A DNA stretch of 64,000 bases from an uncultured Clostridia bacterium (lineage in GTDB: Bacteria > Bacillota > Clostridia > TANB77 > CAG-508): positions 1 to 64,000 of the forward strand of contig CAKPIA010000005.1 of the NCBI GenBank assembly GCA_934162205.1, read 5' to 3'. The position numbers and the translations under genes are program-made. This document shows, one piece after another, positions 15,797 to 24,701 of the stretch. Position 1 is the stretch's first letter, and every line of letters starts with the position of its first letter. A model generated the notes under the pieces. The model was not told the DNA's origin and searched no databases. It worked only from the letters and a program-made list of their open reading frames with translations.

Positions 15797-17144
15797 GCTC
15801 TAATGTCCACTCATATTCATTTCCAGCAAAATCATATATATTCATTTTATTTGTATATTCACTTGCTCCTGTTGTTAACAGCATTCTTTCTGATTTTTCT
15901 CCTGTTATATCCTCACATGAATTGTTAATATCATTATATTTTTTTGCTTTTGCACTATTTATTGTAAATGTACTACTGTTATAATTTCCCCAACTTGAAC
16001 TATTTTCTTTTATATAATATTGTGCTGTATTCTCAGTTGTATCCCAATTACCTTTTACTTCTAAAAACTTACATACTAAATCCCATTGTATTCCAAACAT
16101 TAAACTACTTGTTTTATTTCCTGTACTCATTCCATTTGCTAATTGTTGTGCATCACTACAACGAATCCAATTATATGGTATCATATCTTTTTTGCTTACT
16201 GCTTTTGGTGAACTACTTGTTATTTCTGTTCTACTATATCTTGCTAAACTTGTATCCTCATCACTACCTACTATTCCAGCTTCATATCTTCCTATATAAA
16301 ACCCCTTATTTGTATATATACTACTTAACATTTTATTATAATTTGTATTATATTCATTATATGTTAATCCACATCCATTATTTAATAACTTTTGTACTTC
16401 TGTTAGCCCTTCTGTACTTGCTGTTACTAATGTTTCTCCATCCATAGCATACCATTCATCATTCCAATTACATCCTTGTCCTTTTTTTCCTTCTCTATAA
16501 TCACTTGCATATGATATTAAATCTGCTTTGATGTTATCATAATCTGTACTATTTGTTGCACTTGTAAATACTGTTGCTGGTACTTCTACCCATACCCATT
16601 CACTTTGATTACTATCTGTCATTACTATTCCTGTCTTTTCATTTGTTGTTGAATCTATTGTAGAACCATCCGGTTTTGCTGCTGTTGCTTGTTCTATTAC
16701 TGTTCTTGTATCTTCTTCCGGTTTCTTTGTTCCATAATCTATTTTTGTGTCTTCATCTTTTTTTCCATCATCTTTTCCTGTTGTATTTGATGTTATTGTT
16801 CCATCTGCTGTTATTGTTACTTCATTATTTTCTTTTTTTACTGTCCATGGTAAATTATTATCTGCTGATTTTGTTATTGTTGTTCCACTTATTTTATTTA
16901 TTTCTTCATCTAATGTTTTTAAATCTATACTTGCTGTATCATTTACTCTTGATGCTATTACTGCTAACTTTACTTGTTCTTCAAACTCTGCTTTACTATT
17001 TGTTTTTCTTGCATTTGTTGCCTGTTTTAGTATTCCATTATCTCCTGTTAACATTGTTATTGTTACTCCTGCTAGTATCAATAAAATTATTATTGTTATT
17101 ACTAATGCTATTAATGTAATACCTTTAGTTTGTTTTATTTTCAT
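15665..17144 (-). pseudogene. Pilin-like protein with C-terminal FGE/lectin domain, interrupted by a one-base frameshift
   Basis: The uninterrupted reading runs from 17144 to a TAG at 15789 (451 residues). The N-terminus is a type IV prepilin sequence (KGITLIALVITIIILLILAG). A linker rich in Thr/Asp/Lys follows, and then from about residue 170 a formylglycine-generating-enzyme-like domain (WVWVEVP, GFYIGRYEAG, PYNWIRCSDAQQLANGMS, IYDFAGNEYEWTLEH). One base too many at about 15794-15800 breaks the frame. Skipping it yields about 43 more residues ending GFRSSLY at 15665. Pilin-FGE fusions are known DGR target proteins in gut Firmicutes. Displayed on the cell surface, the variable end would bind ligands. 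The lesion may be real, phase-variable, or a sequence error. Confidence 0.75.
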
Positions 17145-17261
17145 ACATTTTCCTCCTTCGTATTTCTACTATTTATTTCATAGTTTTCGTATAAATTTTA
17201 TATTATTATTTTTTCTTTTGCAATACTTCTTTTTTAAATTTAGATTTTATAAAATTTCAAA

Positions 17262-20200
17262 TTACAATTCAATTTCTTTTTCTAAAAATACAGAATAAAT
17301 ATACATTTTATAAACCTTTTTATTTAATGCTTTCTCTAATGCTTTTTTATATAATTCAAGCTGATTTCTATATTTTTTTACAAGCTCAATTTCTTTTCCA
17401 TCTTCCACATAATCCGTTTTATAATCCACTAAAATTAAATTATTATCTTTATCTATATAATATAAATCTATAATTCCTTGTACCAATACTTTTTCTGCTA
17501 AATCTTTATCATATATTTCTTTAGCAGGTATATTAATATAAAATGGCTTTTCTTTATATACTTCTTTTGCATTTTTTAATTGATTCCAAATTGATGATTT
17601 AGTAAAAGCAAAAACCTTATTTATATTGATGTTATCCGCTTCTTTTTGAGTTACAATCTCATTTTCAACTAAATCTGCAATTAAATTCTTTACATCATCT
17701 AGTTTATAGTCTTTTTTGTCATCTAATTTTTGTAAACATAAATGAACTAATGTACCTTTTTGCGCTTGCGTTAGTTTTTCGTCTTCTTGTTTCTCTAAAA
17801 ATTGTGGTTTATTAAGTATATTACTTTCTTCTGTATATTTCTTTTCTTTGCTTTCTGAATGATTTTTTAATTCTTTTATTTTTGTAACAGATGTCTTAGT
17901 TGGAATTTCTATAGCATCACTAAACTTATAATTATACTCTAATAATTTTTTAATGCTCTCTAATTTTTCCTTATCTTCTTTTTTAGTATTAATCAATTCT
18001 ATTACATCAATATTGTTTTCTTCTGTTTCATTTTTTAAATTTTCTAGTAATTTACTTTTTTCATAAATATTCAAATTTGATATTTGTTTTAAACTATCAT
18101 CATATAAATAAACCAAATTAATCCAATCTAAGTATTTTATATATTTTTTTATTACAATAGGATTTATTTTGTTTTCTATTTTAGAATATCTTTGTATTAT
18201 TTCTTGCATATCTTCAAGTTCTTTTTGATAATCTTTAGAAATTCCTGTTATTATAAGTTTTTCTTTTGCTCTTGTTAAAGCAACATACAAAATCCTCATT
18301 TCTTCTGATAAAGTTTCTTTATATAGCTTATTTTTTATCGCCTCTTTAGATAAAGTATCATATTCTATTTGTTTATCATAATCTATATACTTTACACCAA
18401 TTCCAATATCTTGATGTAATAACAATTTATTATTTAAATCCATTAAATTAAATTGTTTACCTGTATTTGTTAATATAACAACAGGAAATTCTAGTCCTTT
18501 ACTCTTATGAATACTCATAATTCTTATTACGTCTTCATTTTCTCCAATTAATTTAGCAGCTCCCATATCTCCATTATTTAATTTTAAATTTTCTATAAAA
18601 TTAATAAAGTTGAATAATCCATTAAAGCTAGATACCTCATATTGTTTTGCTCTTTCAAACAACATTTTTAAATTAGCTTGTCTTAAGCTTCCATTTGGCA
18701 TAAGTCCAACATAATTATAATAACCTGTATCTATATAAATTTTCCAAATCAATTCATCTAATGGCAAATATTCTTGTTCTTTTCTCCATTTTTCTAAATT
18801 ATTTAAAAATAAATCTATTTTACTTTTTAATTTAGAATCAACATCAAGTTTGGCTTTTATTAATGTATAATAAAAATTATCATATTTGTCACTTAATCTT
18901 ATTTTAATTAAATCATTATCTGTAAATCCACCTATACTTGATCTTAATATTGTTACAAGTGGTATATCTTGAAGTGGATTATCTATTATTTTTAATAATG
19001 ACATTATTGTTTGAATTTCTATAGAATCTAAATATTCTGATGAAGTATCAGAAAAAACAGGTAATTTTAAATTTAATAATTCTTTTTCATATATTGGTGC
19101 CGAATTTTTTGTAGATCTTAATAAAATTACTATATCTTTATATTTTAAATCTCTAAACTCTTGTTTTTTTGCATCAAATACTTTGTAATTTAAATCTATA
19201 AGTTCTTTAATTCTATTTGCTACAAATCTTGCTTCTAACTCTACATTTTCAATTCTTTCCCCATCTTCTTTTTCTTCTGTTCCGTCTTCATCTTCTACTT
19301 TTTCTTTTAAATCAATTATATCTATTTCTGTTTTTAAATCTTGATTATTATTTTCGTATTTAGCTCCTAAATTTAAAAATTCTTCTTTGTTGTACTCAAT
19401 ATCCCCAAGGACTCCACTCATTATATTTTCAAATATTATATTAGTAAAATCTAGTACATTATCTCTACTTCTAAAGTTTTTAAATAATTTAATTTTTAAA
19501 TTGTCTTTTTCTGTTTTTTCTTCTTTTAATTTATATTGTAAATATTTATTTAAAAATAACTCTGGTCTTGCTTGTCTAAACTTATATATACTTTGTTTTA
19601 TGTCTCCAACCATAAATATATTATTATTATTTGATACTGATGTTAATATATATTCTTGTACTAAATTACTATCTTGATATTCATCAATATCAATTTCTAT
19701 AAATTTTTGAGCATATTTTTTTGCAACTTCTGTTCTTTGAATATTTCCATCTTCTGTTTGCTTTATTAGTATTTTTAAAGCCAAGTGTTCAATATCATTA
19801 AAATCTAGCATATTTTTATCTTTTTTTGTTTTTTCAAATCTTTTACCAAATTCAAATATCAAATCTTTTAACTTTGATAATATATCATACATATCATATA
19901 TATCTTGATTAGCTTCTTTTGAATTAAAAACCAACGTTTTATTTAACTTATTTTTTATTTTTTTCTTTACTATATCTCTAACTTTTTTTGCATTTTCTTT
20001 TGCTTCTAATGTATTTTTCTTATCTACTGGCCATTTTTTAAATTCTAAATTGTTTGTTATTTCAAATGTTTTATTCCATGAATCTAAATTGTTTTTTATA
20101 TTTTCTAATTGATTTATATCATCACAAATTGTTAAATAAAATTTAACTAGTTCTGGATATTTGTTTAAATCTTTTTTTGTTTTTTCCAATGTTAATATAT

Positions 20201-20873
20201 CATCAATTATTTCTTCTTCAAATTCTTCTAATAGTATTTTTCCCCATACTGTCTTTGAAAAATCCTCTTCTAAATTTTCACCTATATTAAACATTTCTAC
20301 TTTTTCAGATAACCATTTTTCTGGAAAAGGATTACTTTGTATATATGTATATATTTTTAGAATTAAATTCTTTAATAATGTATCATCTCTATATGTTGTA
20401 TATGTATTAATCAATTTTATAAAATCTTCATCATTAGCTTCATATTTCTCTTCAAATATTTCTTCTAATACTTCATATTTCAAAATTTCTATTTCTGATG
20501 TATCACCTATTCTAAAATTGGGTGATATATCTATTTCATAAAAATTATTTTTTATAACATCTATACAAAAAGAGTCTATTGTACATATGCTTGCTTTATT
20601 TAATAATACAATTTGTTTTTGTAAATTATTATTATTTGGATTTTCTTCTATTTTTTTATATATTGCTTCTAATATTCTCTCTCTCATTTCTGATGCAGCA
20701 GCATTTGTAAAAGTTACTATTAATATTTTATCTATATCAACATTTTCATTTATTACTTTATTTATTATTCTCTCAACAAGCACTGCTGTTTTTCCACTTC
20801 CTGCAGCAGCTGATACTAATATGTTTGAGTTTTTTTCATATATTGCTTGTTTTTGTTCATTAGTCCAGTCCAA
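17262..20873 (-). CDS. addA: ATP-dependent helicase/nuclease subunit A
   Basis: 1203 residues, usual AddA length. The UvrD-type helicase has Walker A at SAAAGSGKTAVL (about 17-28), Walker B at DEYQDSN (about 400) and the SF1 motif RILYVALTRAKEKL (about 865). The C-terminal RecB-like nuclease shows VQGIIDLYY and LVDYKTDY, with the catalytic Asp/Lys residues. AddAB resects double-strand breaks for recombination. The partner addB normally lies just upstream; here there is none, only a 268-bp gap and a small HTH-like gene. The FGE-pilin gene follows after 118 bp. Confidence 0.93.
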   Translation of the reverse strand: MDWTNEQKQAIYEKNSNILVSAAAGSGKTAVLVERIINKVINENVDIDKILIVTFTNAAASEMRERILEAIYKKIEENPNNNNLQKQIVLLNKASICTIDSFCIDVIKNNFYEIDISPNFRIGDTSEIEILKYEVLEEIFEEKYEANDEDFIKLINTYTTYRDDTLLKNLILKIYTYIQSNPFPEKWLSEKVEMFNIGENLEEDFSKTVWGKILLEEFEEEIIDDILTLEKTKKDLNKYPELVKFYLTICDDINQLENIKNNLDSWNKTFEITNNLEFKKWPVDKKNTLEAKENAKKVRDIVKKKIKNKLNKTLVFNSKEANQDIYDMYDILSKLKDLIFEFGKRFEKTKKDKNMLDFNDIEHLALKILIKQTEDGNIQRTEVAKKYAQKFIEIDIDEYQDSNLVQEYILTSVSNNNNIFMVGDIKQSIYKFRQARPELFLNKYLQYKLKEEKTEKDNLKIKLFKNFRSRDNVLDFTNIIFENIMSGVLGDIEYNKEEFLNLGAKYENNNQDLKTEIDIIDLKEKVEDEDGTEEKEDGERIENVELEARFVANRIKELIDLNYKVFDAKKQEFRDLKYKDIVILLRSTKNSAPIYEKELLNLKLPVFSDTSSEYLDSIEIQTIMSLLKIIDNPLQDIPLVTILRSSIGGFTDNDLIKIRLSDKYDNFYYTLIKAKLDVDSKLKSKIDLFLNNLEKWRKEQEYLPLDELIWKIYIDTGYYNYVGLMPNGSLRQANLKMLFERAKQYEVSSFNGLFNFINFIENLKLNNGDMGAAKLIGENEDVIRIMSIHKSKGLEFPVVILTNTGKQFNLMDLNNKLLLHQDIGIGVKYIDYDKQIEYDTLSKEAIKNKLYKETLSEEMRILYVALTRAKEKLIITGISKDYQKELEDMQEIIQRYSKIENKINPIVIKKYIKYLDWINLVYLYDDSLKQISNLNIYEKSKLLENLKNETEENNIDVIELINTKKEDKEKLESIKKLLEYNYKFSDAIEIPTKTSVTKIKELKNHSESKEKKYTEESNILNKPQFLEKQEDEKLTQAQKGTLVHLCLQKLDDKKDYKLDDVKNLIADLVENEIVTQKEADNININKVFAFTKSSIWNQLKNAKEVYKEKPFYINIPAKEIYDKDLAEKVLVQGIIDLYYIDKDNNLILVDYKTDYVEDGKEIELVKKYRNQLELYKKALEKALNKKVYKMYIYSVFLEKEIEL

Positions 20874-20971
20874 TTCTTTACCTCCTAGACATCATTTTAT
20901 TTACAAATTCTATCATATTCCCCAATTTTATACAATAAAAAATTTTTTAAACTGACAAATTTGTAAGTCTT

Positions 20972-21006
20972 AAAAAAGTAAATTGTATACTTACAATTTA
21001 CTTTTT
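20972..21006. terminator. Bidirectional hairpin terminator upstream of addA
   Basis: AAAAAGTAAATTGTA and TACAATTTACTTTTT form a 15-bp stem around a 4-base loop. It would end minus-strand transcription from the small HTH gene before addA. Confidence 0.7.
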
Positions 21007-21097
21007 AAATTTTCTAACTCACCCATATGTAGAATTAATTTTCTCTTTTATTTGCGCTAATCATTTCTATATTTTTATTATTGTGTTATCTAATTTA

Positions 21098-21128
21098 GTT
21101 GTCAAAAAACTACGTCCCCATTGACAAC
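21098..21128 (+). repeat. 31-bp REP-like palindromic repeat, copy A
   Basis: Begins GTTGTCAA and ends TTGACAAC, with the asymmetric core AAACTACGTCCCCA. Identical copies are at 54411 (inverted), 55236 and 59604. Two of these flank a Y1 transposase gene. This copy is a solitary one, 12 bp past the stop of the small HTH gene. Confidence 0.9.
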
Positions 21129-21140
21129 TTCTTATTTGTT

Positions 21141-21368
21141 TTAATTAACTGTTTTTTCACTGTATTCTTCTTTGTACATATTAACAAGTTCTGTTGCTCT
21201 AGTGAAACTAGGATTTAAAAAGTCAATAATACATAGGAGTTCTTCCATTTCTAATTTTTTCTTTCCTGTATATATATCATTTAAATTTATATTTAATCTT
21301 TCAGATATTTGCTCTGTTGTTAAATTATATCTTCTTAATTCTTTTTTTATTTCATCTATTATATTCAT
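21141..21368 (-). CDS. Small HTH-like protein
   Basis: 75 residues. The N-terminal half (EIKKELRRYNLTTEQISERLNINLNDIYTGKKKLEMEELLCIIDF) has the length and pattern of an XRE-type helix-turn-helix, without clear family motifs. AGGAGG precedes the ATG. It is monocistronic, between a terminator hairpin and a 237-bp non-coding gap. DNA binding is inferred only. Confidence 0.5.
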   Translation of the reverse strand: MNIIDEIKKELRRYNLTTEQISERLNINLNDIYTGKKKLEMEELLCIIDFLNPSFTRATELVNMYKEEYSEKTVN

Positions 21369-21604
21369 TATTATTACCTCCTTTGTCTTTTATTATATAC
21401 TTATATTTTGAAAAAGATTGTCGAATTTTGTAATATAATATAATTTTCACTTTCCTATAAAGTATATATTAACCTTTTGGTTTTTTCAATGTTTATTTTA
21501 AAAATTAAAAAAAATATATATTTTTAATTTTTTGTGGACTTTTTTTTATCATTTATGATATTATATTTATAATAAATTTTTATTGTTTATTCGGAGGTAT
21601 ACAA

Positions 21605-21997
21605 ATGTCAAAATTATTAAAAATATCAATTATAGGAATAATATGTATGTTATCAACTTTCTGTATTTCTTATGGTGTAGATCTAAATTTAACAAGTAAT
21701 CAAACTACAAGTTCTAATACATCAAGTACTAATAATACAAGTACAGATAATTCTACTATTAGTAATAATTCTACAACAGATAGTACAACATATGATGGAT
21801 CATCTAATGATTACAATATTAATACAACGTCAACTTCAGAAAATACAAATTCTGAATCTTCATATAAAGTTACTAGTATTAATAATGCAAATTCTTCAAG
21901 TTTTGGTGTATCAAACATTTTAAGTATTATAATAATAACAATTGGAATTTTGCTTATATTATTAGCAATAGCTATATTAATAAGATTAAAAAATTAA
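21605..21997 (+). CDS. Ser/Thr/Asn-rich cell-surface protein with C-terminal anchor
   Basis: 130 residues. A signal peptide (about 1-24, LLKISIIGIICMLSTFCISYG) is followed by some 70 residues almost entirely of Ser, Thr, Asn and Asp, and a C-terminal transmembrane helix (about 104-127) followed by a basic stop-transfer end. It has CGGAGG 7 bp before the ATG. The low-complexity ectodomain gives no functional hint. It has its own terminator. Confidence 0.65.
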   Translation: MSKLLKISIIGIICMLSTFCISYGVDLNLTSNQTTSSNTSSTNNTSTDNSTISNNSTTDSTTYDGSSNDYNINTTSTSENTNSESSYKVTSINNANSSSFGVSNILSIIIITIGILLILLAIAILIRLKN

Positions 21998-22005
21998 TTT
22001 TTTTA

Positions 22006-22036
22006 TAAAAACTCTAAAAGAGTTTTTATTTTTTTG
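22006..22036 (+). terminator. Terminator of the Ser/Thr-rich surface protein gene
   Basis: AAAAACTCT and AGAGTTTTT form a short stem followed by ATTTTTTT on the plus strand. Confidence 0.8.
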
Positions 22037-22126
22037 CATTTTTTTCTATGTATATTTTTTCATAATTTTTAAATAATATTAATGAGTTTTAAATAATTAA
22101 AATTTAATATTATGGGAGGAAAAATT

Positions 22127-22588
22127 ATGTACAAAAAAATATTATTAAGTTTATCTTTAGTTTTAGCTTTCGTTTTTTCTTTTACTTATACTACTTTAGC
22201 TACTAATGGACTTAAAGAAGCTGCTAAAGGAGTAAGAAATGTTGTTGGTAGTGCAGAAAACGTTGTTGAGGATGCTGCAAAAGATGTTTCTAATACATCT
22301 AAAAATATAACAGGTAGATTAGAAAATGATGCAGAAAAAGGAACTAATAATGCAAAAAAAGATATGAATACAGAAAAAAATACAATGACTTCACAAACTA
22401 ATAACAACCAAAACGGTTATACAGCAACAAGAACTTCAACAACAGATACTGGAACATTGTTAGGTATGAATAGTACTGCATGGACTTGGCTTATAATAGG
22501 AATTGCAGCAATAGCTATAATTGCTTTAGTTTGGTATTATTCAATGAGATTAAATGATAATAATTATGATGATAGAAATAATGACTAA
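22127..22588 (+). CDS. Secreted/membrane-anchored hypothetical protein
   Basis: 153 residues from the ATG at 22127, chosen because GGGAGG lies just before it; the ATG at 22112 overlaps that site. A signal peptide (about 1-25, ILLSLSLVLAFVFSFTYTTLA) precedes a charged Ala/Asn/Lys/Thr-rich region with repeated amphipathic 'A..V...A..V' spacing, and a C-terminal helix (about 120-140, WTWLIIGIAAIAIIALVW). Topology resembles the gene before it; no family recognised. Confidence 0.6.
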   Translation: MYKKILLSLSLVLAFVFSFTYTTLATNGLKEAAKGVRNVVGSAENVVEDAAKDVSNTSKNITGRLENDAEKGTNNAKKDMNTEKNTMTSQTNNNQNGYTATRTSTTDTGTLLGMNSTAWTWLIIGIAAIAIIALVWYYSMRLNDNNYDDRNND

Positions 22589-22605
22589 TTATTTTTTACA
22601 TCTTT

Positions 22606-22636
22606 CCTATAGTAATATTTACTATAGGTTTTTTTT
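22606..22636 (+). terminator. Terminator upstream of smpB
   Basis: CCTATAGTA and TACTATAGG form a perfect 9-bp stem followed by eight T residues. Confidence 0.9.
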
Positions 22637-22680
22637 ATGTTATACTAATTCAAGTATAACAATTTTTAAGAGGTAAAAAA

Positions 22681-23127
22681 ATGGAAACTAAATTAATTGC
22701 AAAGAATCCTGTGGCATATCATAATTATACCATTAGTGAAAAAATAGAAACTGGCATAGTTTTATCTGGCACAGAAATAAAATCAATTAGAAACGGAAAA
22801 GTTAATTTAAAAGACAGTTATGCCGGAATTAAAAATGGTGAATGTTTTATTTATGGAATGCATATAAGTCCATATGAACATGGAAATATTTTTAATAAAG
22901 ATCCTTTGCGTACAAGAAAACTTTTATTAAATAAAAAAGAAATAAATAAATTATTTGGATTAATAAAACAAAAAGGCTATTCTTTAGTGCCAATTTGTTT
23001 ATATTTTAAAGGTAGTTTCGTCAAATTAGAATTAGGTATTGGAAAAGGAAAAAAATTATATGATAAACGTGAAGATATAGCAAAAAAAGATGCTGAAATG
23101 AGAATAAGAAAAAGTTTAAAAGCATAA
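22681..23127 (+). CDS. smpB: SsrA-binding protein SmpB
   Basis: 148 residues, normal length. SmpB binds tmRNA and delivers it to stalled ribosomes for trans-translation. Motifs are KNPVAYHNYTISEKIETGIVL, the signature GTEIKSIRNGKVNLKDSY (about 31-48), HISPYEHGN, and the C-terminal basic tail GKGKKLYDKREDIAKKD that inserts in the decoding centre. The ssrA gene is not in the window. RBS AAGAGG precedes the ATG, and a terminator follows immediately. Confidence 0.96.
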   Translation: METKLIAKNPVAYHNYTISEKIETGIVLSGTEIKSIRNGKVNLKDSYAGIKNGECFIYGMHISPYEHGNIFNKDPLRTRKLLLNKKEINKLFGLIKQKGYSLVPICLYFKGSFVKLELGIGKGKKLYDKREDIAKKDAEMRIRKSLKA

Positions 23128-23150
23128 AAGGTTTCCCCTTTTATGCTTTT
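23118..23150 (+). terminator. Terminator of smpB
   Basis: AAAAGCATAAAAGG and CCTTTTATGCTTTT pair around a short loop overlapping the smpB stop codon. Confidence 0.9.
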
Positions 23151-23154
23151 GTTG

Positions 23155-23319
23155 TTAATCACAATTTTTATAACTTGAGCACATTGATTCATCTGGTTGT
23201 TTAGTTTCACAGTTTTGTACTGGAGTTACTATTATACTTTTTAATTTACATTCTTGTTTTTGATTATTATTATATTGACAACTTCCAACTGTACAATTTA
23301 TTTTTTGATTTTTATCCAT
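23155..23319 (-). CDS. DUF1540 small cysteine protein
   Basis: 54 residues. It starts MDKNQKINCTVGSCQYNN and ends MCSSYKNCD, with Cys at residues 9, 14, 24, 37, 47 and 53. The pattern CxVxxCxYN...C.l..I.V matches DUF1540, small (probably metal-binding) proteins found in many Clostridia. A strong GGAGG lies 6 bp before the ATG. It is convergent with smpB and downstream of the MFS gene on the same strand. Function is not known. Confidence 0.78.
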   Translation of the reverse strand: MDKNQKINCTVGSCQYNNNQKQECKLKSIIVTPVQNCETKQPDESMCSSYKNCD

Positions 23320-23397
23320 AATATACCTCCCAAAATAATTCCTGAAATATAAAATTTCATATTATTATTATGAGATTTTTATATTAATATATTCATT

Positions 23398-24678
23398 TTA
23401 TTCTACAATTTTATATTCAATATCTTCTTTTTTGTATTTTTCTGGTTTTAATCCTAATCTTGTTTTAGAATAACTTGAAATTAAAATTGCAATTGCAGAA
23501 AACAACATCCCTACAAAAATCATTGCATATTTTATATTCATATAATTTAAAACAATTGATCCTGTAAATGCAATAATCATTCTAAAAATGTTTTCTATAA
23601 TCGAATTTGCCGAATAAATTCTTGTTAATATTTTACTATTTGAAAAATTTGACATATATGTTTTTTTAATAACCATATATATTCCTCTTACAGATGTCCT
23701 TATTAAATATGTAAATACTATAATTCCTATTTGTAATCCAAAAGGTATTTTTCCTAAAGCAACTATACCTGCTATTATCATACAAATTGTAGTTGTTAAA
23801 GTAATTATAGTTAAAGATTTGTTTCCAAATTTTTCATTGAATTTTTTTGATTTTTTTGCAGATAATCCTCTTATTATTTGTGTAAAAAATAATATTATTC
23901 CTATATATGTTGCAGAAATATTTAGATTTTCCAACAAAGACACTTCATATGTACTTAACAATGTTGTTATAGCCCATATAAATCCAATCATTAATAATAA
24001 ACTTCTTAATCTATTTGACTTAAATATAAACTTAAATCCTGTTTTTATATTTACAATGTTTTCTCTTATAGTATTATTATTTTTTGTTTCAACTTCTATT
24101 TCATCATATAATAAAGAAAATACAATTGAAAGTACTATAAATACTAAACACAAGGTAATTGGTATATATGGATTAATATCATATAATACTCCTGATAATA
24201 ATGTTGTTATTGCATATAAATAACAATATCTTGAATATCCTTTACTATCTAATTTAGAAAATATTGCACTCTTTTTTTCTGTTTTGGGTATTGAAATATC
24301 CAAAATACTGGTTTCTGAAATATTTTTAAAACCAAATGCCAATGCACTTACCAACTCTGAAATAATTAATTGATAAAAGTTACTTGCTGACATTATTAAT
24401 ATTACATATAACAGATTAAAAACATTACCCAATACGATACTGCTTTTACTGCCTATTTTATCCATTATTACATTTATTGGAACTTGTAATAATATATAAA
24501 AAAATGCATAAAATGATTCAGTTAAAACAATATATGATAAATCTATATGTTTAACTTGTGATAAAAATAATACTTTTATACCATAAAAAAACATTAAATC
24601 TAATCCAATCATTGTATAAATAGGATAAATTTTCATATTATTTTTTCTTTTTTTTGCTATTTCTAAACTTTCATACAT
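23398..24678 (-). CDS. MFS transporter
   Basis: 426 residues with about 12 membrane segments. The loop between segments 2 and 3 has the MFS-type NVIMDKIGSKSSIVLGN (the D...G+...G pattern). The substrate is not determinable. It starts 23 bp after two ABC exporter subunit genes and is likely co-transcribed with them. It resembles the other MFS gene at 62481 in layout. Confidence 0.82.
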   Translation of the reverse strand: MYESLEIAKKRKNNMKIYPIYTMIGLDLMFFYGIKVLFLSQVKHIDLSYIVLTESFYAFFYILLQVPINVIMDKIGSKSSIVLGNVFNLLYVILIMSASNFYQLIISELVSALAFGFKNISETSILDISIPKTEKKSAIFSKLDSKGYSRYCYLYAITTLLSGVLYDINPYIPITLCLVFIVLSIVFSLLYDEIEVETKNNNTIRENIVNIKTGFKFIFKSNRLRSLLLMIGFIWAITTLLSTYEVSLLENLNISATYIGIILFFTQIIRGLSAKKSKKFNEKFGNKSLTIITLTTTICMIIAGIVALGKIPFGLQIGIIVFTYLIRTSVRGIYMVIKKTYMSNFSNSKILTRIYSANSIIENIFRMIIAFTGSIVLNYMNIKYAMIFVGMLFSAIAILISSYSKTRLGLKPEKYKKEDIEYKIVE

Positions 24679-24701
24679 TTTAATTTTAATCCTTTCAAAT
24701 C

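Noticed and set aside
15628..15810. A 60-residue open frame covering the variable region
   Set aside because: It is in neither the pilin frame nor the frame that gives the conserved GFRSSLY end, and has no ribosome binding site.
16676..17298. Long Leu/Val-rich open frames on the plus strand
   Set aside because: They are antisense shadows of the pilin-like gene, caused by Thr/Asn/Lys-rich codons read backwards; no start sites.
13455..21141. A DGR reverse transcriptase or template repeat near the pilin-like gene
   Set aside because: I looked for one on both strands around the gene and found neither; the template must be elsewhere if the DGR interpretation is right.
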